Shown: positions 1 through 6,851, numbered from the stretch's first letter. The stretch is DNA of 7,110 nucleotides from an uncultured Fibrobacterota bacterium (GCA_903862805.1 CAIOZP010000443.1:1-7110), one strand, 5' to 3'. Numbers and translations: made by a program. Notes: a model not told the origin generated them from the letters alone.

Positions 1-48
1 CGATCTCACCGGAATTCGATGCGGATTTCCCCTATTTGGAGGATGAAG
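1..48 (+). other. 3' end of an upstream gene plus SD for the first full gene
   Basis: These bases precede the first full gene and should contain the end of whatever lies upstream. Two frames are possible. Frame 2 stops at TGA 44-46, just before the ATG at 49, which is the usual tight phage spacing. Frame 3 reads as a plausible acidic tail (SPEFDADFPYLEDEDD) but stays open to TGA 240-242, giving a large overlap with the next gene. The sequence alone does not settle it. GGAGG at 38-42 is a good Shine-Dalgarno for the ATG at 49, with six bases between. Confidence 0.35.
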
Positions 49-270
49 ATGACAGACAAAATCTTAGCGATAATCACGAACATAATCATAGCGACGATCA
101 AGGCTCTTTTCACTTGGCTTGCGGGCGCGTCTCCGGTGGTACAGATCGTTTTCATTGTCGCAGTTCTGGTCGCGGTGATCTTTGCATTTGCGGAAAGATC
201 TATCCACGGGACGGTTTGGAACACGCTCAAGACGGTGCTTGAAAAAATGTTCAAAGCTGAAGCGTCATGA
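49..270 (+). CDS. Small hydrophobic membrane protein, holin-like candidate (73 aa)
   Basis: A 73-residue protein with a confident membrane segment at about residues 29-48 (PVVQIVFIVAVLVAVIFAFA). Before it is a hydrophobic, amphipathic stretch at about 5-25 that contains Lys18, and after it a short charged helix with several Lys residues. Size, hydrophobicity and position before a membrane-anchored protein in a phage late cluster fit a small holin, but many phage membrane proteins look like this and no endolysin gene is in view. I chose ATG 49 because GGAGG at 38-42 is correctly spaced for it. ATG 19 has no SD, and ATG 43 directly abuts the SD. The stop TGA overlaps the next start as ATGA (267-270), implying translational coupling. 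The function is inferred and no family is recognised. Confidence 0.6.
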   Translation: MTDKILAIITNIIIATIKALFTWLAGASPVVQIVFIVAVLVAVIFAFAERSIHGTVWNTLKTVLEKMFKAEAS

Positions 271-917
271 ACAAATTTTTCTTGTTCATCATCGGTGCTT
301 TGCTGCTTTTCGGTGGCGGGATGGCGACAGAATGGTTTATTGACAAACAGGAAGTACCAAAGAATCCCGATTCGACATATCAGACAGCCAAACGCATGGC
401 GGACGGCGTGCTTGAACTTGAGCGCATCCAGAAGGCTTATGCCGACGTGAAGGCATCGCTTGACAGTGCGCGACTGCGTCCTGCGAAGGGTGATGTCGTC
501 GTTCGATACGTTAGCTTGACAGTACGCGACACGGTTCCTGTTCATGATACTGCAACGGTGGTGACCGATCGAGGCGAGACGCTAAGTGTTCCATGCCCTG
601 ATGTGCATTGTCCGGACGTGCGTGTGAATCTCGCATTGACAAAAGGGAAGAATGGTGAGCGAGTTATAGCTTCGTCGTCTGATGGATTTGTCTATGCAGG
701 TCTGGACGTTCCGATAGAAGGAGCAAGCGGGCCGGTGATCAGAAAATGGGCGCTCGGTGCTTTGTATTCTCCATTTCCAAATCGCGCCGGATTGTTTGTC
801 GATCGTGACCTGATGTTTTTGCGTACAAGTCTTTCTCTTTCCGCTCCTGTCAATTCAGACCTTCAGGAAGTCGTGAAGGGAATCCGGCCTGAAATACGTT
901 TGGCATATCGTTTTTAA
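267..917 (+). CDS. Membrane-anchored protein with extracytoplasmic tail, spanin-like candidate (216 aa)
   Basis: An N-terminal membrane anchor (about residues 4-24, FFLFIIGALLLFGGGMATEW) has no lipobox cysteine, so it is probably an uncleaved signal anchor with the rest outside the cytoplasm. Residues 38-68 look helical and may form a short coiled coil. Then comes a Val/Asp/Thr-rich stretch (VRDTVPVHDTATVV, 86-99) and a duplicated CPDV at 110-113 and 115-118, giving two nearby cysteines. The last third is beta-rich and ends IRLAYRF, with a terminal Phe and Tyr at -2, reminiscent of outer-membrane beta-signals. The anchor-plus-periplasmic-helix layout and the neighbouring holin-like gene suggest an inner-membrane spanin or envelope protein. 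It also loosely resembles anchored proteins of Bacteroides phages. No enzyme motif is seen. The start overlaps the preceding stop by four bases with no good SD, so translation is probably coupled. Confidence 0.65.
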   Translation: MNKFFLFIIGALLLFGGGMATEWFIDKQEVPKNPDSTYQTAKRMADGVLELERIQKAYADVKASLDSARLRPAKGDVVVRYVSLTVRDTVPVHDTATVVTDRGETLSVPCPDVHCPDVRVNLALTKGKNGERVIASSSDGFVYAGLDVPIEGASGPVIRKWALGALYSPFPNRAGLFVDRDLMFLRTSLSLSAPVNSDLQEVVKGIRPEIRLAYRF

Positions 918-922
918 GGGGG
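916..922 (+). promoter_or_regulatory. Shine-Dalgarno for the GTG start at 927
   Basis: AAGGGGG lies four bases before GTG 927 and overlaps the TAA stop of the previous gene. It is what supports the GTG start. The first internal Met in frame is residue 20, which would remove the conserved-looking N-terminal section. Confidence 0.6.
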
Positions 923-926
923 CGCT

Positions 927-3900
927 GTGGCTGCTTCTACCGATCTGACCATTCCGGGGAATGTCGAGGGATTCGCACTCGGAATGAACGATTGTGTTCC
1001 GAGTTACCGGTTGAAATCCGGAGAGGCCGCAGTGATGGCGAATGTGATTCCAGGCATTCAGTCTGGTACTCGCGCACATGCGGATTTTGTGATTAATCCT
1101 GATATGTCGTTGGCTGATTTTGTTGTCGATCCGGCACATTGTTTTTACAAGATCGGAACCGGCAAGGTTCTGTTTTACATTCGACGCACTTCTGCACAGT
1201 TTCAGGTTTGTGCAAGGATGATTCTGCCGACAACAAGCGAATTGGGAGTCGTTTTTTATTTCGGTTATGTATCGATTACTCCAGACACTCGTTTCTGTAT
1301 GCAGCAGATCGAAGACAGGGTTTATTTCACCTGTAACGATACAAGAATTCCTCCACAGATCATTTACATTGAAAGAGACTCGTCGCAGTGGGGAAGTCTT
1401 TCGTTGTCAGATATTATCTGGGAGCCAGCGACACTTGGGACTCCCTCGGCAATTGGCTTGCGAATGATTTCTACCGCGTATGATGGTGGTCGCCCTGGTC
1501 AGCGTATGCGGGGGCTTCTTGCGGCCTCAAATGGCTTCGGAATGTGTTACTACAATAGCACGGTCAATGCGCAAAATCCTATTCTGAATTGGGTATCTGT
1601 GAATGGTGTCGGGAAGGGGGAACTTTCCGGCATCACTTCCGGATTTCTATCGAATCGCTACAATGCACGAATGGTTTATTGGAACGGAAAATTCCGTGTG
1701 TACGGAGGCAAGACATCGGGATATGTTGACTCTCCGCACGGTTGGGAATCATCCGACGGGATAAACTGGACTCAAGTTACAAATGTGTTCGGAACAACTG
1801 CGATTGCAGAGTGCTATCACTTTGTCAATGGTGCAGATTTATGGACGACCGTTCGCACTGCATCGACACTCAAGACTTACAAAAATAGCGGAGCCGGATT
1901 TGTTCTTCAATTCACCCATGATATGACCGGAATAACATCCGCAATGCCGATTATCCTTGCCGGTAATCCGTACATGGTTGTTGAAGATTTGACGCATAAT
2001 TTTTCTGTTGTTGCAATGGCGACGACATTGTTTCCGAACGGGATTCCGTTTGGCAGTAATTTCAATGGCGGACTCTGGGCCTGTGCTGACTCGATACTTT
2101 TTTATGGCCGAACAATATTTGCAAACGGGCCGCAGGTTTTTTCTTCGGTATCGGGTAATGAATTCGAGCTCTCAATTGATCTTGGTGCAGAGTTTGGCGA
2201 AAAGAACATCATGGCATCTCATTACAACGGAGGGCAAGGAGGGGTTTACAATCCGAACAACCCGCAGTTTGTCGTTGTAAATGATGTGGTTTATTTGATC
2301 TATTCTTCAGGAGCAATTTACAAGTCACACAACGGACTCTCATGGACTATTGCCAATCGCTTGACTGACGAGAATATGTTTGTGAACTATCGGTTTCAAT
2401 TTGTGAAAAACAAATGCGCCGTAGTTCCTGAGACCGCCGAAGAAATTCCATTGTACGACTGGAATAGAGTAAACGGTGGTGTCTATTATTACGATTGGGG
2501 CTTTAATAATTCTGACACATATTCGTTTGATACTGGCAAGGTTTATCAAACAGCATCACTCTCCGGATCAACCTTGACAATTGCAGGAGAAACCGGCGCT
2601 GGTAAGGGCTGGGGGTATGTGCGTTTTATGGGTTTGCCGGTATGGTATAAAATAACCGGAAGCAGCGGAAACGGTGTTTATACTGTAAGCAATCCAAACG
2701 GAGATTCGTTCCCGAGCGGGACGTTGATTGCAACTTTAGGCGCAGTTGGTTCGTCCATGTATTCGGAATCGTTTTATGTCGCTGATTCGATCGGAGTGCC
2801 TTCGGAATCACAGGTAATTGTCAATAGTGCGCCTTTGCCGGCCAATTGCGGGAATATGTTTGCTGTTTCTGAAATTCCACTTGTAAAGTTTGGAAATACC
2901 ACCGGCGCGACACACATGAGAATATGGCGAACATTCGGAGATTCGAATCATACTGTGGCAGAGGGTTTGTCTCAGCGATTTGTTTGCGATATTCCCATCG
3001 AGGGAAGGGATACTACTCTGTGGCTGCTTGACGTTTCCGACGATTCTCTCGAGGGGGAATTGAACCTTCTTCCGACAAGTGGAAACGATGCGTTACCCAA
3101 TGGCTGTTTCATGCTGCAGAATGCTGGCATGATTTGGGTCGGCGGTGTAGCTGGTAAAAGCGGATACTGGTATCACTCAGTTTTACCGACATCAGACTCC
3201 GGGTACGATTCTTTGAATTATGAACCGTTCTTGAGGCGGTTTTCAACGTCGGTCGATTATGTTCGCTGCTCGCAATTTGACGGAGAAGATGATACCGGAA
3301 TCGCGTTATTAAATGGAGATGTTTTTTTCTTCAAGGAAAAGAAAATCCTTTGCCTGATGAATGGCGATCCATCAAGCACTCCAGTCATTATCAGCAATAC
3401 GATGGGATGTGCTGCGCCCAACACGATTACTTGTGTTTCGCATGCGTCGATCGGGAACGTCATTTTCTTTTTGTCGAATCTTGGCCCTGCTGTTTTGTCG
3501 GCGGGTGGCAAGATTCAGCTGCTTTCGGATTTTTCGATTTCGGATTTATGGCCGTCTTCGTGGAATGGAATTTTCAAGACATCCGACGGCTTGCCGACGG
3601 ATCAGTATTACAAGAACCAGATCACCGCCGCATGGCATAATGACAGTTGGTGTGTAGTGATGCCGACGAAAGTTCTCGGCACCACGAGTGTGTGCTACAC
3701 GCCAAGAATCACGTTCGGATCCGGAACTGATAAAGTCGGTGCGATTCTTGTTTTGAGATTTCCTCCACAGCTTCAGGGAATGGCCGCATGGATCGCGGAG
3801 TTTGGTTTCTCTGGCAAGCACCTTTCCTTTGCATTTTATGACGAGGGACTTATTGTCGCGTCGGGTACAAAGACCGACACAGGAACAAGTGCGAGTGCGT

Positions 3901-4424
3901 ATTACCGGCCGGTTTTTGCGTCATGGGACAATGGTAAACTCGGAGATATTTTGCCTGATACGATGGACGTGGTTTCGTCGTGGAAATTCCGGCTTTTGTG
4001 CCGGCAGTTTGCACCTGCCGATACTGCGGCGCTGTTCTACAATCTGCTTGAGCTGGCCTTTCAGTCTGTCAATTCGGGAAGTCCAAATAGCGATACATCG
4101 TTTGAGATAAGTAGTGACAGGAATGACATTGTAAAAGGCGTCTGGGGGGCATCTTCGCAACCAAGTGACCAGATCGGATATTCAAGTGTTCCGTATCTCG
4201 GTACCGGATATGTTGTTTTCAATTGTCCGGCTGGCGCGGTTTGTGGCGGGCGTTCTTTCGATGTGACAATTTCAGGTGGCGGGTATTTCAAGGATCTTCT
4301 CGGAGTCACGTTAAAACTGAAACGCGAGGACATAGGCGGGGAATTCAATTTCGCACTTGTTCAGGAAGACCGACGCGATCTTGTAGAGAATTCGACGGCG
4401 GTTCCTCCGGTGGTGATTGACTGA
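927..4424 (+). CDS. Large beta-propeller tail protein, nozzle/hub-like (1165 aa)
   Basis: A very large, beta-rich, Gly/Ser/aromatic protein with no signal peptide. The N-terminus (residues 9-50) has the order G..N..P..L..GEA..NV..G...R, found in phage tail nozzle/gp12-type and related propeller virion proteins. The second half keeps the same familiar order. RIWRT (665-669) is followed by LLDVSDDSLEGEL (700-712), LPNGCFMLQNAGMIWVGG (723-740), a strand ending in FFFKEKKILCLMNG (800-813), and VIFFLSNLGPAVLSAGGKIQLLS (845-867, a display-type propeller strand). Residues about 220-480 look like an inserted module with two degenerate Asp-boxes. GTG start with SD; the TGA stop shares its A with the next ATG (TGATG), so the tail fibre gene is translationally coupled. 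Expected role: structural part at the tail end that carries the fibre. The family assignment is from remembered sequence pattern, not a search. The length is greater than is usual for nozzle proteins, consistent with the insertion. Confidence 0.65.
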   Translation: MAASTDLTIPGNVEGFALGMNDCVPSYRLKSGEAAVMANVIPGIQSGTRAHADFVINPDMSLADFVVDPAHCFYKIGTGKVLFYIRRTSAQFQVCARMILPTTSELGVVFYFGYVSITPDTRFCMQQIEDRVYFTCNDTRIPPQIIYIERDSSQWGSLSLSDIIWEPATLGTPSAIGLRMISTAYDGGRPGQRMRGLLAASNGFGMCYYNSTVNAQNPILNWVSVNGVGKGELSGITSGFLSNRYNARMVYWNGKFRVYGGKTSGYVDSPHGWESSDGINWTQVTNVFGTTAIAECYHFVNGADLWTTVRTASTLKTYKNSGAGFVLQFTHDMTGITSAMPIILAGNPYMVVEDLTHNFSVVAMATTLFPNGIPFGSNFNGGLWACADSILFYGRTIFANGPQVFSSVSGNEFELSIDLGAEFGEKNIMASHYNGGQGGVYNPNNPQFVVVNDVVYLIYSSGAIYKSHNGLSWTIANRLTDENMFVNYRFQFVKNKCAVVPETAEEIPLYDWNRVNGGVYYYDWGFNNSDTYSFDTGKVYQTASLSGSTLTIAGETGAGKGWGYVRFMGLPVWYKITGSSGNGVYTVSNPNGDSFPSGTLIATLGAVGSSMYSESFYVADSIGVPSESQVIVNSAPLPANCGNMFAVSEIPLVKFGNTTGATHMRIWRTFGDSNHTVAEGLSQRFVCDIPIEGRDTTLWLLDVSDDSLEGELNLLPTSGNDALPNGCFMLQNAGMIWVGGVAGKSGYWYHSVLPTSDSGYDSLNYEPFLRRFSTSVDYVRCSQFDGEDDTGIALLNGDVFFFKEKKILCLMNGDPSSTPVIISNTMGCAAPNTITCVSHASIGNVIFFLSNLGPAVLSAGGKIQLLSDFSISDLWPSSWNGIFKTSDGLPTDQYYKNQITAAWHNDSWCVVMPTKVLGTTSVCYTPRITFGSGTDKVGAILVLRFPPQLQGMAAWIAEFGFSGKHLSFAFYDEGLIVASGTKTDTGTSASAYYRPVFASWDNGKLGDILPDTMDVVSSWKFRLLCRQFAPADTAALFYNLLELAFQSVNSGSPNSDTSFEISSDRNDIVKGVWGASSQPSDQIGYSSVPYLGTGYVVFNCPAGAVCGGRSFDVTISGGGYFKDLLGVTLKLKREDIGGEFNFALVQEDRRDLVENSTAVPPVVID
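1749..1769 (+). repeat. Asp-box-like motif 1 (codons 275-281)
   Basis: Encodes SSDGINW, a degenerate form of the BNR/Asp-box turn (S-x-D-x-G-x-x-W, here one residue shorter). Such turns sit between outer strands of beta-propeller blades. It pairs with a second copy 192 residues later in the same protein. Confidence 0.5.
2325..2345 (+). repeat. Asp-box-like motif 2 (codons 467-473)
   Basis: Encodes SHNGLSW, preceded by a strand reading VVYLIYSSGAIYK, as expected for the third strand of a propeller blade. Asn replaces Asp. The same spacing as motif 1 supports a real protein repeat rather than chance. Confidence 0.45.
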
Positions 4425-6031
4425 TGGCACCTGTGACTGAAATTCAGGGGCACGGTCAGGTAATAAACTATGGCAAGCTGTTTTCGATTGACGTGTCGTG
4501 TCGTCTTTCCGATCTTGTAAAGGCTGCGAACCGTTTTGACGCTTCGCAGTATTATACGAAATCACTGTCGGACGCGAAATATGTCCCGTGGTACAAGGGG
4601 AATTCCGGTTGGATAGAAAAGTTTGCAGGGCTTGGAATTCAGATCAGGGATTTCACAAAACCAACGCTCGGCGGAATGGATTTCTCCATCGACAATGATT
4701 ACATGGGAAATATTCAGTGGAATATTCCAAATACCGATTACACGATAAATCTGAAATCAGACAGTGACGGAAATCTTCAGTTCACTCACTCGTCACTTTT
4801 CAACGGAGAAAGTCAACCATTCGGCCCTTCGATAAGTGCAGACAGCTTGTATCTGATAGATGGCGTTCCACACAAACACAGTTTTTGGGACTTGCCCGAA
4901 GTGCCGTATTTTTCTGCGGTTGGTTATTTGAAAAACAACAACGGCGCTCTTACTTGGGAAGCAGCAAGCGTTTCAAGCTTGGCATGGTCTCAGGTGACAG
5001 GTAAACCGACAACGATTGCCGGCTACGGAATCACCGACGTGTTGGCGCAAACGCTCACAGGATATGCGGTCGGTTCGAATATCGCACTCGCAAATACAGA
5101 TTCAATTATTCTGGCGTTCGGAAAAATTCAAGCACAACTGAACAATAAACAGGCTAGTGGGTCGTATCTTACATCGTTAAATCTGTCTGCTGATTTTTCG
5201 GGCAACGGTGTTTCGACTCCGTTGACACTTGCGAATGTGGTCACGGCGAACACTTACACGAAAATCACATTCAATGCAAAGGGACTTGTGACGAGTGGTT
5301 CAGCGTTGTTGGCGAGCGATATTCCCTCTCTGTCAATATCGAAAATTCAAGGCGGTGCTGCTGCAAGAATTCCTTTTGCGGGATCGACTCCGTTCGGGCT
5401 TGTTGATAGCGATTATCTGACTTTTTATACTGCGTCGCCAACTCTTCGTGTTAGCAATGCAACGGCAAATATCTCGATAATCCCCACGGGATTGAGCGTG
5501 TCCAATGGGAGTGTCAGTAGCATCTCGTTTGATGGTACGACATGGCAGATCGGAAGTTTGTTCGCTGATAGTACCGGAACAAATATGAGCGCGGGTATGT
5601 ACAAGATTAGCGGGGCACAGCATCCGCACGTCTCTGCCGACATTACCGACCTGCTTACCGCATCGCTCAACATGTCGAACAAGACACTCACCGGTGGAAT
5701 AATCGCCGGTGCAACATTGAGCGGAACAATCGCCGGAACACCGACATGGTCGAGCGCGCAGAGTTTTCCAACGTTGACGAAAATCGGGACAAGTATTCTC
5801 GCGCAGGGTTCGGCATACACCTACACATTGCCGACTTTATCAGGGGCGGATACGCTTGTTTCCCTCACGTCAACTGCAACGTTGACAAACAAGACTCTGA
5901 CCAGTCCGACAATCAATGCGATTGTGATGTCTGCAGCTGGAGCAGAACCTGCGTGCGGAATTTTTCGTGACGCAAACGGCCAGATCTGGGCCAAAAATTC
6001 AGCAGGTTTGAAGTTCTGTTTAACTGCCTAA
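4424..6031 (+). CDS. Phage tail fibre protein (535 aa)
   Basis: This is the receptor-binding fibre or part of it. Familiar fibre motifs occur in order: YYTKSLSDAKYVPW (43-56), HKHSFWDLPEV (150-160), WSQVTGKPTTIAGYGITD (188-205), LTGYAVGSNIAL...AFGKIQAQLN (211-240), YTKITFNAKGLVTSG (278-292), HPHVSADITDL (400-410), MSNKTLTGGIIAGATLSG (417-434) and LTNKTLTSPTIN (487-498). Residues 1-185 are unlike these repeats and probably attach the fibre to the tail. The C-terminal tip (about 500-535, SAAGAEPACGIFRDANGQIW) has cysteines at 511 and 532. Fibres with these repeats are usually trimeric. The start overlaps the previous stop by one base and has only a weak GGTGG-type SD upstream, so coupling is likely. 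No fibre-assembly chaperone gene is recognised downstream. Assignment is strong; receptor unknown. Confidence 0.88.
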   Translation: MAPVTEIQGHGQVINYGKLFSIDVSCRLSDLVKAANRFDASQYYTKSLSDAKYVPWYKGNSGWIEKFAGLGIQIRDFTKPTLGGMDFSIDNDYMGNIQWNIPNTDYTINLKSDSDGNLQFTHSSLFNGESQPFGPSISADSLYLIDGVPHKHSFWDLPEVPYFSAVGYLKNNNGALTWEAASVSSLAWSQVTGKPTTIAGYGITDVLAQTLTGYAVGSNIALANTDSIILAFGKIQAQLNNKQASGSYLTSLNLSADFSGNGVSTPLTLANVVTANTYTKITFNAKGLVTSGSALLASDIPSLSISKIQGGAAARIPFAGSTPFGLVDSDYLTFYTASPTLRVSNATANISIIPTGLSVSNGSVSSISFDGTTWQIGSLFADSTGTNMSAGMYKISGAQHPHVSADITDLLTASLNMSNKTLTGGIIAGATLSGTIAGTPTWSSAQSFPTLTKIGTSILAQGSAYTYTLPTLSGADTLVSLTSTATLTNKTLTSPTINAIVMSAAGAEPACGIFRDANGQIWAKNSAGLKFCLTA

Positions 6032-6033
6032 AG

Positions 6034-6041
6034 AAAGGAGG
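6034..6041 (+). promoter_or_regulatory. Strong Shine-Dalgarno for GTG 6047
   Basis: AAAGGAGG with five bases to GTG 6047, placed just after the fibre stop codon (TAA 6029-6031). It is the main evidence that a gene starts at 6047 although the frame hits TGA after only 55 codons. Confidence 0.8.
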
Positions 6042-6046
6042 ACTTA

Positions 6047-6454
6047 GTGGCGAGTATCGCAAATTATGCAGGAAACAAATTCTCATTTCCGATCAATGCA
6101 ATTCCAGCAAGTACCGGAACGCAAACATGGACGTTTGATCTGGGCGCATCAACACAGCGCGTTTCTGGATGGATTGCCGTTAAGGCATCAATCGACTGTT
6201 CCGCCGGTGGTTGAATAAACGGAAAACACATGATCGCGGGTTCGATCAATTTACTTGGGACAACATTGCAAAACGGCACCGCCGTCGTAGTTACAGCGGT
6301 GGGTGTAACAATTACCCTTGCGGCGAATGCAACGAGCGGAAAACTTGACGTGAAGGTGACAAACAGCAACGGTGCTATTGGTTACGGTGGAATAATTATC
6401 GAGTTCTCCCTTGTCAATCAATCGACAGGGCTGACGCAATACGCGCAATACTGA
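6047..6454 (+). CDS. Small beta-rich virion-type protein interrupted by one in-frame TGA
   Basis: GTG 6047 has a strong SD. The frame runs 55 codons to TGA 6212-6214 and continues in the same frame without another stop to TGA 6452-6454, 135 codons in all if the first TGA is read. Both halves look coding and alike: short alternating beta strands rich in Thr, Gly, Ala, Val (FDLGASTQRVSGWIAVKASI before; GTAVVVTAVGVTITLAANAT after). This suggests one beta-sandwich protein of the kind found beside phage fibres. It is sited between the fibre gene and a further small gene, so a fibre- or head-decoration role is possible, but no family is recognised. The TGA could be a nonsense mutation (one base from TGG or CGA), a sequencing error, programmed readthrough giving a minor long form, or a split into two genes. 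A selenocysteine codon is the least likely reading. If it is a plain mutation, this is a pseudogene. Confidence 0.6.
6230..6454 (+). CDS. Downstream part of the interrupted frame, possible separate start at ATG 6230
   Basis: This is the alternative reading of the second half: an independent 74-residue protein starting at ATG 6230, 15 bases after the TGA and in the same frame. Only a weak GGA (6221-6223) precedes the ATG, in contrast to the strong SDs of its neighbours, and two bases of the ATG lie in the 5' arm of a hairpin. Reinitiation by ribosomes ending at 6214 is possible. The shared frame and continuous strand pattern make me prefer one original gene, so this entry is the fallback. Confidence 0.35.
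   Translation: MIAGSINLLGTTLQNGTAVVVTAVGVTITLAANATSGKLDVKVTNSNGAIGYGGIIIEFSLVNQSTGLTQYAQY
6231..6248 (+). promoter_or_regulatory. Perfect 6-bp hairpin just after the in-frame TGA
   Basis: TGATCG (6231-6236) pairs perfectly with CGATCA (6243-6248) around the six-base loop CGGGTT. Pairing does not extend outward, since A6230 faces A6249. The loop begins 22 bases after the TGA and has G as its second base followed by GGT. It may be a recoding element, may mask the ATG at 6230, or may be chance. No T-run follows, so it is not a rho-independent terminator. Confidence 0.4.
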
Positions 6455-6468
6455 ACATTTAACTTTTT

Positions 6469-6474
6469 AGGAGG
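6469..6474 (+). promoter_or_regulatory. Strong Shine-Dalgarno for ATG 6481
   Basis: AGGAGG with six bases to ATG 6481, in the 26-base gap after TGA 6452-6454. Confidence 0.8.
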
Positions 6475-6480
6475 CCGATC

Positions 6481-6777
6481 ATGGCAGAAGAAACAAAAAC
6501 AGTAAGCATTAGTGATGCGCTGACGGTGGCACTTACGACACCGGTGCCGGTGACAAGTGGCAAGAGCAAAGGTGCTTACACGCAGTTGGGAATACTGTCA
6601 CTTAATGTGCAGGAGCAGGGCGTATATATCGGCATGGATCCACCACCGGCGGTGAATGCGAATGGAGATGTTACGGATGGGTATTACCCTTTTGCAAAGA
6701 TGAGCGATGCGACTGTTGAGGCTGTAAGGGCGGCGGTGGTGGCTGTGGCGGGGGATTGGGCAAAGGGGGTGATATAG
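6481..6777 (+). CDS. Unknown small protein downstream of the tail fibre (98 aa)
   Basis: Not recognised. The protein begins MAEETKTVSISDALTVAL, has a short beta-type middle (YTQLGILSLNVQEQGVYIGM, 33-52), a Pro/Asn turn region (DPPPAVNANGD, 53-63), and ends in a helix rich in Ala and Val (SDATVEAVRAAVVAVAGDWA, 75-94). There is no membrane segment of full length, no cysteine, and no catalytic motif. It starts after a strong SD and is the last + strand gene, ending in TAG 26 bases before the stop of a convergent gene. The context suggests an accessory virion or fibre-associated protein, but that is only by position. Confidence 0.75.
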   Translation: MAEETKTVSISDALTVALTTPVPVTSGKSKGAYTQLGILSLNVQEQGVYIGMDPPPAVNANGDVTDGYYPFAKMSDATVEAVRAAVVAVAGDWAKGVI

Positions 6778-6791
6778 GAAATATCGAACTC

Positions 6792-6851
6792 GGAATCTTT
6801 GAATTAAAGTGATGGCGAATAATGTTTGCACCTTTCAATGAGGAATCTTTG
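6792..6851. repeat. Pair of 10-bp direct repeats, 50 bp apart
   Basis: GGAATCTTTG occurs at 6792-6801 and 6842-6851. The first copy is in the gap between the two convergent genes; the second is inside the - strand gene. It is short enough to be chance, but it falls at the junction where base composition and coding strand change. Confidence 0.3.

Noticed and set aside
19..48. Upstream ATG 19 as start of the first small membrane protein
   Set aside because: No SD precedes it, while GGAGG at 38-42 is ideally spaced for ATG 49.
6..545. 179-codon open frame on the - strand opposite the first two genes
   Set aside because: It is antisense to two well-supported, coupled genes, has no SD-backed start, and its translation is rich in Cys, Arg and Thr without a sensible domain pattern.
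5425..5820. 131-codon open frame on the - strand inside the tail fibre gene
   Set aside because: Antisense of repetitive fibre sequence. The fibre reading is certain from its motifs, and this frame has no independent support.
6212..6214. Genome-wide reassignment of TGA to an amino acid
   Set aside because: TGA ends the genes at 268-270 and 4422-4424, with the next start overlapping each stop. It also ends the interrupted frame at 6452-6454.
6771..6785. Hairpin GATAT/ATATC as a terminator between the convergent genes
   Set aside because: Only five A/T-rich pairs and no T-run on either side; too weak to call.
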